Shown piece after piece: positions 34,951 to 45,000 of a DNA stretch of 64,000 bases. Origin of the DNA: Gentiana macrophylla (lineage: Eukaryota > Streptophyta > Magnoliopsida > Gentianales > Gentianaceae); assembly GCA_026214975.1 (NCBI GenBank), contig JAOBSW010000976.1, forward strand, positions 1-64,000. The letters run 5' to 3'. Each line of letters starts with the position of its first letter. Within the stretch, counting starts at the first letter, position 1. Both the position numbers and the translations under genes were made by a program. The notes under the pieces were generated by a model. That model did no database searches. It was not told where the DNA came from and saw nothing but the letters and a program-made list of their open reading frames with translations.

Positions 34951-35167
34951 TACAACCGTACAAATAAAAGAGCTTTTGACGGGGAATTCCCTGTCATTAA
35001 ATATTCATTTCACCTCTTTCAAGACTTTAATGAGGGAAAATATGCATCCCGGCTACCTCCTTAATTTCACAATGCATTTAATGACAATACTACTGCAGCG
35101 GTCGAGCTGCGAAATGCACTACGCCATCAAGTATTAAACCGAGAAAATAGAAGACGTGGAATATACA

Positions 35168-35325
35168 GGTGCGGATCCTCCGCCAGATCCCGGCTTTTTA
35201 AGATTTTTTTCACGCTAGATATCCAGGTGGATATCTGTGGTCGTTTTTTTTATTTTATTTTTCACTAGATATCCACCTAGATATCTAGTGAAAAGCTGGG
35301 ATACAAAAGCAGATGATCTGCACCC
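35168..35325. mobile_element. Mutator-like MITE (158 bp, 9-bp TSD)
   Basis: Flanked by identical 9-mers GAATATACA at 35159-35167 and 35326-35334. Ends GGTGCGGATC and (complement) GGGTGCAGATC, then ATCCCxGCTTTT in both arms. The interior carries nested palindromes GATATCCAGGTGGATATC and GATATCCACCTAGATATC. A 9-bp duplication points to a Mutator-type transposase as mobiliser. Confidence 0.8.
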
Positions 35326-35334
35326 GAATATACA

Positions 35335-37600
35335 ACTGTTAAATTTACGTGTGGTGCAATAGTGTATTAGAACGATAAACTTTAACAATAACAATAATAT
35401 TGTATGATAGAAACAAAAAGCGTACCAATAACATAATCGGCCATTAATATTACTAAAAGATCTTTACAATATACACACCGAAACATGCATTTTCTAAAAG
35501 CACAATATGCCCAATAACAACTATTGTTATATAACCAGCCAATAAATAGCATAAGACTTCGGAATTTGTTACAAAACATTTTGCAACACATAAATAGAAA
35601 AAATTGAAGCAAAAGATGCCCAAAGACAATTGTTGTTGCATGTGATGGGTGCTGGGCGAAAAGCAAAAGATGGAACAACTAATAGAATCAGGAATAAATA
35701 CTTCATGTGCTATATAAAAGAAGAAAAATAGCATAACTAAAAGAAATTGCAGTCAACCACTTTTCATACATCAAGCTTACTTACATGACTTTTTTTTTTT
35801 TTTAATACGAAACAGAAGTTTTCTTTTCTTTCTTTTCTTTTCCCAATCAAAGATTCAAGAATCATAACAATAATTGTTCAGCACACGCTTGACTTTACGT
35901 TCTTAGGAAATCCACTCCACAAAGTAGGATGAATTATTATTTTGGACATTGATGAATTCTAGTAGGAATCCACTCCACAAAGTTCAAATCACCAAAGATA
36001 GGAGTACTGAGCTTCAAAGTCCTGAACTTACTGACATACATAAAATAGAAGAGAAGTGAGATGGCTCACGGGCGTGCATCGCCAAACAAATTAGAAGCTC
36101 TCTGGCAATGCAGTGCATATCAGGGACTTTGAGATTTCCTTGGTCTAAGCATTACAACTAAAATGCCATCCATGAGCCTCTGAAGAACCTACTCATAATC
36201 AAATGCACCAGGCTACATAAACATTATCATCTTAATGGCAAAGTAACCATAGGATCTTAACGACAAAGTAACTTTTAGGGAAAACTTCAAGTAACTATTA
36301 GACAGTATGGTCTACCAGACAAAGTAACCTAATTAGAACAAAACCAGACATATTTTAGAGAATCGAAATCATTCATAGAGCGAAGTAACACGAAACAGAC
36401 TAACCACAAAAACTAGAAGATAAAAGTAAACATCAATGGGTTATGCGCTAAAAGAGAAGACTACAAATATGTGAAAATACCAATACACCGTTCGGAACTA
36501 TGCCTTTTCAATCAGATCCTGTGAATTTCTCATCGTCATCGTCTTCATCTTTGAGAAACCTGAAATTTCAAAATCAAATTATCCACAAACGGCTCAAAGA
36601 GTAAATAAATTTCTAAGACTAAAAGAAAATACAATTACCTCTCTAAAACGAGAGCCAAACGAATAGATAAGAAAATAGATCTACTGAGGTGGTTATCAGA
36701 ATGTGCTTACTCTGCATTGTTTTATGCACATATTGACTGTATAACCTATAGTACAACAAATAAAAGCTTACAAATGTTGGTTAAATATGCACCAGCATCA
36801 ACAAAAGCATAATATGTAGTAAGAAAACAATATTGCCTAGAAAATCCGTGTGATAGGTCATGGGTATACTCAACCAATCAAGAGTAATGATAAGACGTCT
36901 ACCAAAGATCTAATAATAATGACTCTCCAACACGACAAAATCAATAACTTTCATCATGTGAAATACACGATAGAAAAGGCAAATACCATAATCAATGGAA
37001 ATGTTGATTTTGATACATGCACATAATATATCGTAGAACCTATAATCTTACCACAATATAGGCCTCCAAACGCACAAGTTTTCATCAAGTATATAACCCA
37101 TTTTACATCTAAAAATATCATTTAAATCTACCGGAAGAGCGCACTATGGACAACATTCCCAACGGATTCGACTCTTCTTTGGAGCGCACCCCAAACCGGA
37201 TAATGCACAAAGTTGCTTGTTGTTGAGTTTTCGTAAACGGGCAGAATAACTTTATCAAGTTAAAACATCGATGATGATTATTTAACTTGGCCATTCACTA
37301 TGCCATATATACCGAGCTCAGTTAGATTGGCAAGTTAGTTTTCTTTTTTCAATTAGATTGCATACATTCTATTTTACAGATCAATGAGATAAAAATTGAT
37401 CATTTCTCTAGCAATTTCTGCATATTTTTTTTATGGGATTTGCTTCAAACACTATGAACATAAGATAAACATAATCACCGTCGTCGAATATACACTTAAA
37501 GTTTCTTCCTTGAATTTAAAACCAAGATTTCCACTCTTTTCAAAAACGAAAATGGTAGGTTACACTTAATTTAAAGACCAGGCTAGCTATATATATATAG
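35335..37600. other. Intergenic region, no firm feature
   Basis: AT-rich. Apart from the possible terminal exon at 36508-36559, I see no exon chain, LTR edge or TIR pair that holds up. The open frames 35678-35382 and 35734-35453 on - are Cys/Phe-rich without a recognisable domain. Confidence 0.4.
36508..36559 (-). other. Possible 3'-terminal exon of an unidentified gene
   Basis: On -, a TTTCAG acceptor is followed by 52 nt open to TGA, encoding FLKDEDDDDEKFTGSD after one completing base. The acidic tail and the good acceptor look exon-like, but I cannot find further exons upstream (higher coordinates) or name a protein. It could be chance or a relic. Confidence 0.2.
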
Positions 37601-37631
37601 ACCTCATCTGAACCATAAAAAAATCTTCTTT

Positions 37632-38052
37632 CAGAGCACTCCCACAAAAGAAGCCCCTACTGATGTGCCGTATCCTAAAATGAAGATAAAAATAGAGTTT
37701 TGCCTCAAATAGCTCCTACAACAGAGGCCCTATCCCTATATATTTTTAGGGATATGAACAGTGCATCCCTACTTGTGGGGATGCACTATTCACTGCCCTA
37801 AACATATTTAATTGTTAAAAATTATAGGGATAGAGATAGGGATGCTGCTGGAATGAAATAATAAATATTTAATGTGTATAAATAGGGTTGTGGGGTAGAA
37901 TATGTATTATTTAATATTAATTGAAATGTTATAGAGATAATGACAGTGATCTTTGTTGTAGAGGTTTTTGAATTGAGATGTTGTAAAATAGGGATATGTA
38001 TTATTTTATATTATTTTAGGGATAAAATTTGGGGACACTGCGGGGAGTGAAG
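37632..38052. repeat. MITE-like region with a strong hairpin
   Basis: 37755-37790 forms a stem: TGAACAGTGCATCCC pairs with GGGATGCACTATTCA (one mismatch) around an 8-nt loop. The surrounding phrases GAGCACTCCCACA (37636) and GGGATAGGGATGCTGCTGG (about 37826-37855), plus CACTGCGGGGAGTG at the right, resemble small non-autonomous DNA elements. Ends and target duplication were not resolved. Confidence 0.4.
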
Positions 38053-38554
38053 CAAAAATACTCAAGTAGGTGATCCTCATTAGTGTCTCAATGAACAATT
38101 TTCCGGACACCATTTCCATATTGCAAATACATCCATTAAAATTATAAACAATCAGTCTAGTTTGCTTCAACTCCACAAACAAACAAACAAAATCGAAAGC
38201 CCAAATGAGAAACATAATCTACTACATCAGACTAAATTTAAAAGATCTAATAGAAAATAAAGAGCAGACAAATCAAAAACCGATCCTAGAAAGCACATAT
38301 TATTGAGACTAAGCATAAATATTCAAACTTGTAGTAAAAACAGAGCAGGAAATGAAAAAAAGAAAAAGAAGATGACCATGAATAGAATACACAAATGGTT
38401 CAGTTGGTGAAAGATTACAAAGAGGTTGCTTCATTGACCTTGAATAGAATACACAAATGACCTTCTTGGCAGTTAGTTTGCTTCATTTCGATGGGTGTCG
38501 AGGTCATTTGAGGGTATTTAACCTCATTATAAGAGCTGCCAATGCAGTGTAATG

Positions 38555-39023
38555 TTAACGAGCCGAGTCGAGCCGAGTAGTTGAAGTTCAAGCTCGAGCT
38601 CGTTTGTATTCGTGCTCGTTCGAGCTCGCTCGTTAACACAAACGAGCCTAAAAAGCCGTTTGAGCTCGGCTCGATAAGTATGAAAAATGTTCGAGCTCGA
38701 TATCAAGCTCGCAAACAAGCTCAAACTCGAGCTCGGCTCGTTCAATAGTATTTTTTTTCGAACTTGGCTCGCTCAATAGTAATTTTTTTTGAGCTCGGCT
38801 CGTTCAACTACAAACTCAATAGTAATTTTTTTCGAGCTCGGCTCGTTCAACTACTAAGTTCGTGAACACTAACGAGTTTTCACGAGCAGGGCTCGTGTTC
38901 GCTCGTTTAGTAAACGAGCAGGAGAAACTGCTCGAGCTCGGCTCGATACCATTAACGAACGAGCTTGAACGAGATTAAACGAGCCGAGTTCGAGCTTCGT
39001 TCACGAACGCTCGGTTCGTTTAA
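38555..39023. repeat. GCTCG/CGAGC-rich palindromic repeat element
   Basis: Dozens of GAGCTCG, GGCTCG and CGAGCC motifs occur over about 470 bp in both orientations. It begins TTAACGAGCCGAG, and the complement of its right end reads TTAAACGAACCGAG, a terminal inverted repeat. This is a type of dispersed, highly self-complementary element seen in many plant genomes. Just beyond the right end is AATAGCCCTAA. No coding capacity and no clear TSD. Confidence 0.6.
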
Positions 39024-39950
39024 TAGCCCTAAGTGTAACAGCCTGTTAGACCGAATTATTGTTATACAATGGACAATAGAATGAAAATATGTGATGATAC
39101 CTACCTATGTAGATCTAGGTAGAGGGAAGTGACGTTTTCCGCTATCACACGGTAGCAATGCAGCATCCAATCACCATGGACAAAATCTTCCAATTTATGT
39201 ATAAACCCTTTCAACACTTGAAAAGCAACAGCCCGCCGGATAAAGCAGTAGGCCGGCGGGTAATGGAGAAACCCTCTGCCTTCTTTCTGTTCTCCAAGAG
39301 GAACAACCGTAATTTTTTTGTTTCTTTTTTTGATTTTAACAAATGATAAAAGAACAAGAAGAACTGATTAATTGCTAGGTAAACACTAATTTTAGGATGC
39401 TCCAGGTGTAAATTTTGGACCACCAAGTCAGCACACTTTCAAAGGGATACATTGGTGAAAGTTTTTACAGGTAGAGGCCCATTGGTGGAAGTTGAATTCC
39501 TATTGGCTTTGGTGCACCAACTAGGATTTACACAAGATCCAACATAAAATTTGTGCTAGGCAAATTATAAATGTTATATAAAAGGCTGCAATGTGTGTTG
39601 TAAAATGACAGGTGGCAAGCCCAAATTGCACCAAAATGACTGACGTGACTCTCCACTTATTTTCCTTTCCTTTTTATATATAGGTAGATATTTCCCTCAT
39701 GTTTTTTAATGACGACCAATACCCTCATTGTAAAGTCAATTAACTCCTTCAATTATTATTCAATTACAAGTTTTACAACAGATCCTCTCATTATAGGGTT
39801 ATATTTCTTATTAAATAACAAATAAATTAAACATGAAAGTCATTTGCCACTTATTAAATCCTGAATTAATGATGACACATCCCTCATTAAAGGGTTATAT
39901 TAGCCCCTCACTAAATAATAATTTAATGACATTAAATCTCCTCATTAAGG
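39024..39950. other. Intergenic spacer
   Basis: AT-rich. A phrase CCTCATTA recurs several times between about 39720 and 39950. No gene is recognised. Confidence 0.4.
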
Positions 39951-39952
39951 GT

Positions 39953-40870
39953 CTTTTTTTTTTACACAAAGGACGAAAGCTTTTATTACTAACCCGGGGA
40001 AAACTCGGGACTAAACAGAAACGGCACTACCCGGTACTTACAACTACCGGACCAACCTGCATGAAACCCGAACCGGGCCGAACAACAACAAAAACAACAA
40101 CAACAACAACGTCAACAAAAATAGATAGAAAAGCCAGGAGTCTAAGCCAAACGAGGAAAAAATCTCCGGAAAGATTCCGATGTTTCGCCAATGCATTACG
40201 GATTCCCCGGGTCCATCCATCAATTGACAACATAAACAGACAACACAAACACAGTACTAAGATACGAACATAGTACATGTACATGAACTAAAACAAAAAC
40301 AACAACAATAACACCGCTAGACTACACCGCCTCAAACCGCCATCTTACGGAATAAAGAGCCCAAGATCGACATCTCATCCCGACAGAGAACGGCCAACCG
40401 GAGAAGACGCTGAGAACACCATTGCAGTCAAGATTCCAAAGACGAACACCGGACATGGTGAAAAGCCAAGAGAAGATGGCGAAAGCAGAGCACCGGGAGA
40501 GCTCAAACAACAACGGTGAAGCATCTACCACGATCCAAGCGAAGAAATCTAGACGGCCACAAAAAGAATCAGACAACAAACGGATCTCGAGTTGGAGGAC
40601 CCAGAACCGCCATCGTCTTTGCCGACTCGCAACCCCAACGACCAAGGACTCGACCAAGCACCATCCGCCATTAGCAAGCCCGATGAGCTTGAGCGAAACA
40701 TAGCGGAGCAAATCGCGGAGAACAAAGCGGCCAAGACAACGGAGAAAAGAGAGAACAACCAAGAAAAAAAAAGAAAACACAAAACCCGACACGGCGAAAA
40801 TTATTGCTACAGCGCCGGAAGCAAATAAGGGCGATGGAAGAGGGCAAGCATTTGGGTCTTTCTAGATAGG
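39953..40870 (-). mobile_element. Short retroposon with poly(A) tail (LINE-derived?)
   Basis: Read on -, the segment is GC-richer than its surroundings. It passes through TTGTTGTTGTTGTTG-type repeats and ends TAATAAAAGCTTTCGTCC, then a short spacer and an A run (39953-39962), the structure of a retroposon 3' end. The 156-codon open frame 40792-40322 on - is hydrophobic/Cys-Trp-rich with no recognisable domain and is probably not a gene. No RT is present, so it would be non-autonomous. Confidence 0.45.
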
Positions 40871-41129
40871 GAAAGAAGGTTCAGAGAGAGTCGCCAAAAA
40901 ATCAATCTCTTTGTTTTGCTGATGACATACCTTTTCGGTCATTTATGATAATAAAAAAAAATATCTATACAACATTTGCGCTTTTAACTTCTTTTTTTTT
41001 AATGAAAATCACATGAAGGTTATAACACACGGAGATTCGAAGGTCTCAATTGGTTCGTAAAGTAAAGATTACTCTTTTAGTTATGTTCGGCTACAATGAC
41101 TATTACATTATAGAAATCAAAAGACAAAC

Positions 41130-41460
41130 AGGAAAAAAAAAAAAGGCAGACAAGGCTACCCTACAAGCAAAACAAGTAAGACCAGCAGGGCAAGACGACC
41201 TCATCAAGCAAGCAAACGAAATAAAAAATGCAGACAAGGCCACCCAATCAAATAAAAGACATACAAAACAAGCAAGACCATCAAGCAAGCAAACAAAAAA
41301 TAAGGCCGACAAGGCCACCATCAAGCAAAACGCAAGCAGGTCACCCCTTAAGCAAAACACCAGCAAAGCCACTAGGACAATACAACATTAAAAGCTAAAA
41401 AAAAAAGAACAAAATAAGCAAGATTGGCTCGGCAAGGACACCCCATTAAGTAAACAGCAA
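41130..41460. repeat. Imperfect low-complexity repeats (GACAAGGC / CAAGCAA)
   Basis: GACAAGGC recurs at about 41149, 41234, 41309 and 41432 with CAAGCAAGCAAAC-type stretches between. On + it keeps a Lys/Gln/Ala-rich frame open (41050-41391, ADKAT repeated). Diverged tandem structure, probably not a gene. Confidence 0.5.
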
Positions 41461-42000
41461 AGCACACATTTCTATTTTTTCTTTCTTGGCCAAATTTGAA
41501 ACCCTCTTTCCTCCCCATGTTGATATTTTTTCTACCTACACAAAAAGAATATACTTATTATGGCATCGTAAATTTACAATAATGTGAAAATATGAAATCA
41601 AGTCATCGTAAGGATCCAATTTTTTTCGGCTTATGTCAGAATTGAGATTTTTTTCAAGTAGCACGGATAATCTTACATATTTTGGAGCCAGACCGTGTAA
41701 GTTTCACACGCCAAGCAATGGCATGTAATTTGAAAAATCACAAACATTATTGACCACGCAAATTTACAAAAAATTAGGCGACACAACAGTGAAGAAAGAT
41801 ACACGATCTGAATCGAATTTCGAATTAATCGACCAATTGGTTTCGGATACGACTCAAACTCAAGTCCGATTCAGCTCGTAGGAGTGTGGCGCCAAATCGA
41901 CGAAATAACGAAACAGGAATTTCCATTTCGATAGCATTTCTCTTCTTCTTCTTCCTGTGTATGGCCAATATTTACCAGTGAGCTCAGCCCTCTATCTTCA
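41461..42000 (+). promoter_or_regulatory. Upstream region of the activase-like gene
   Basis: No convincing TATA box. A pyrimidine patch TCTCTTCTTCTTCTTCCTG at about 41939-41958 sits some 45-60 nt before the ATG, as is common in TATA-less plant promoters. Inference only. Confidence 0.35.
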
Positions 42001-45000
42001 ATGGCGGCTGTCTTCTTCTTCAACAAAGCAGACATCTTTTCTCCTTCTCTCTCCTTCCGCTCTTTTCTTCCTTCATCATTCCTTTCTTCAACCTTTGTCA
42101 GAAATTCCACCGTCGCGTTTGCCAAATCACCGAAAGAGAATAATCACGGAAATGGGGAGAATGAGGAAAATTCCAATTCGAAAAATATTCGGAGACTGTC
42201 TAAACAGTCCTCTTGGGAAACGAAGGATGAGCAGGGAAATGATTATCTCTATGTGCTTGGTAAAGAGTCTGATAACATGAACATCGCTGTAGGCGCCAGA
42301 GCTGGCGTCATTGATGATCTCTTCACCGGCACTTTCCTCGGCAAAGACTGTAATTTGTTGATTTATTTTCATTTTACTAGCGTCTCTTTGTCAGATAACT
42401 TGTTGTGAGCAAAGATTTCCTTGAAATTTCAGCGGATATTGTATTTGATTATCGGCAGAAGGCCACTAGGTCGTTTGAGTATCTTCAAGGCGACTACTAC
42501 ATCGCCCCTGCTTTTCTGGTATTATATTCTTTGTTGAAGGAATTTCCCATTGTATTTTCTTTTATTATTTCTTTCCCCCCTTGTATTCTGAATTTTGAAG
42601 TGGTTATTTGCATTGATTTGCTTTTGCTTTTGGTTTCTTATTTTTTGCAGGATAAAGTGGGTAAGTTCGATCAGTAGTCACAGAATAAAGAAAGAAAAAG
42701 GAAATGTCTGAATTCTTTGTCTTGAATTATCAAGTGTTTTTGTAGCGGTGGCACCATGCCATCTTCTTTACAACTGTTGGATCATGCATATAATGTATAA
42801 TCTAACTTGATCAGAATGTCTTAGCGACATGATGCGGTTACCATGCTGTACACCTTCCCGAATCTAGTTAATTTATTCTTGATGCTGGTGTAGTGGTGTA
42901 AACCCCATTTTTCATGCTTTCTGACATGTGATTCTTTCTCTACAGCCTGTCATATTGTGAAGAACTATATAGCTCATCTTCTAAACGTAAAAGTTCCGCT
43001 GGTTCTTGGTAAGTTCTATGGTGCCTGTGCCTCAATGTGAAGATGTTGTAGACTATAGGAAATAAATTGAGCACTGCAGACGTTATCCTTTCCATTCTAT
43101 GCTTGTACAATACTTTATGCTTGCTATGCTCCCAATGTTGAGAAGAAGGGTTCGTCACATTTACTAGTGATGTTTGTGGCTACATATGTGATATGGGTTT
43201 TCCTAGTCAATCTAATGCAACAGTGATAAATGTGCTGATCTTTATGAGCTTCTTATAAATCAAAATAGTTATTGTACCACCTCTGCTGCGGAAAACAATT
43301 GATGAGAATCAGCAGTCATGTTGGTGTTCATCGTTGTCCAACGATACTCATGCTTGTACTTTTCATGACAGGTATATGGGGAGGAAAAGGTCAAGGCAAA
43401 TCATTTCAAACTGAACTAATTTTCCGGGCCATGGGAGTTGAACCTGTTATCATGTCTGCAGGGGAATTAGAATCAGACAGAGCTGGTATACTGTTTTAGA
43501 CATTTGCTTTTCTCATTTTCCTGTTGGTATATTTTAATATCCATACAAGTAGTGGTTTACTTTCTGGCTGATAGGAAATGCAGAGTTCTTTGGGTGAGAA
43601 TTTTTTTCTTGTTACACATATAGCTTCAATGTCTTTGTTACGTACGGTCTGCAATAAGCTTTTCATATTATCCATATTACGATAATTCTGGGAACATTCC
43701 ACCATATGCTATCTGGATTGTTATGTTGTTCCCCCCTTAGGCATTTTCTTAAGGTAAAATCTATAAAGCACGGAAACTTCTGGAGTTGAATCTTCTGTTG
43801 ACGCATACAAACATGTTATATTGCATGTTAGGTAAAAAAGAAAATGTATCAATAGTTAATGCGTAAGCTCAACAAGAAGAGTTTATGAATTCTGAAAGGT
43901 TACCAACCATTGGAAAGCTAAAATGAACAAAATATTTGGCAACCACAGAAAAACTCATGGACAGTTGTCATATGTAAGGCAGATGTTACCTTTTAGATTT
44001 CATCTTGCAAGTGGCCTTTATCACTTGCATTCTTAAATGGTTTACCTTGGCGGGAGATGGATTCTATTAAATTAGGTGCACTAAAAGGTTGACGGGATTA
44101 CCTGTAACTGAGGCAGAATAGTGTACACTGTTTATGAACTCTTTGCATTGCTGTGTTAAGGAAAACTCAGGATGAGTAAATTTCTTGCACTATCAAGGGT
44201 GTAGATATTGTCTAGGGTTCTAGAAGAATAATTTCTGACTTGATTTTGCTAATGAAATAAATGGGCCCTTAACGTGTATCTAAGCAGTTCAAAAATTAGA
44301 GTCTTCATTTGGGAGTTATTTTGGCATATGATTTTTTGTTTTGATTTTGTTTGAATATGATGATTTTACTAGTGAATTGAAAGCGATACAATCATCCCAA
44401 GACTAAAACTACTCATAACACATTATTTTCTATCATCTAAATAACTCTCTCATGTCAATTATAATTCAGTCATTATCCAATTAAATCTACACATCACTAC
44501 TTTTCTCCATATACAGCACACAGTCATAAGCTCAATTAGCTTCAGCTTTGTCTGATTCTATGCTGGAATCTTGGATTTTCTCTAAAACTATTTTCTGCCA
44601 AGTGCCAACCATACATGATATTGTTCTTTCATGCGTTCTAAAGCAGATTGGCGCAGTGAGTTGTCATCAAATGATTCCATATTTACTTTTGATTGCTCTA
44701 TTTATCCTCTTTTGGTTTTGTGTGAATGGAAATGTAATGCTGATTTGGTTCCTTTTTGGAAAATTTCCTGTTGGACATGATCTTTTCTGTACAATTGATG
44801 TTTTGGTAGGCTTTTATTTGTAAACAGGAGAACCAGGAAAATTGATACGTGAGCGGTACCGAACTGCATCTCAAGTGGTTCAGAATCAAGTTAGAAGCTT
44901 TATTAATTTCACTGCTGGTACTTTCGTAACTAGGATTGTGAATTTCATCAACCATATTATACTTCTCCACCTCTTCTACGGTGATAAGATGCATTTTCTG

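Noticed and set aside
38415..38745. Ser/Leu-rich ORFs on - over the GCTCG-rich element
   Set aside because: Openness follows from the repeated GAGCTCG words; no homology and it spans the transposon edge.
40322..40792. 156-codon open frame on -, hydrophobic with many Trp/Cys
   Set aside because: No domain; overlaps open frames on + in a GC-richer retroposon-like segment; composition, not selection, explains the openness.
41050..41391. Lys/Gln-rich repetitive ORF on + (and its antisense 41372-41103)
   Set aside because: Generated by imperfect low-complexity repeats; no start context, splice signals or homology.
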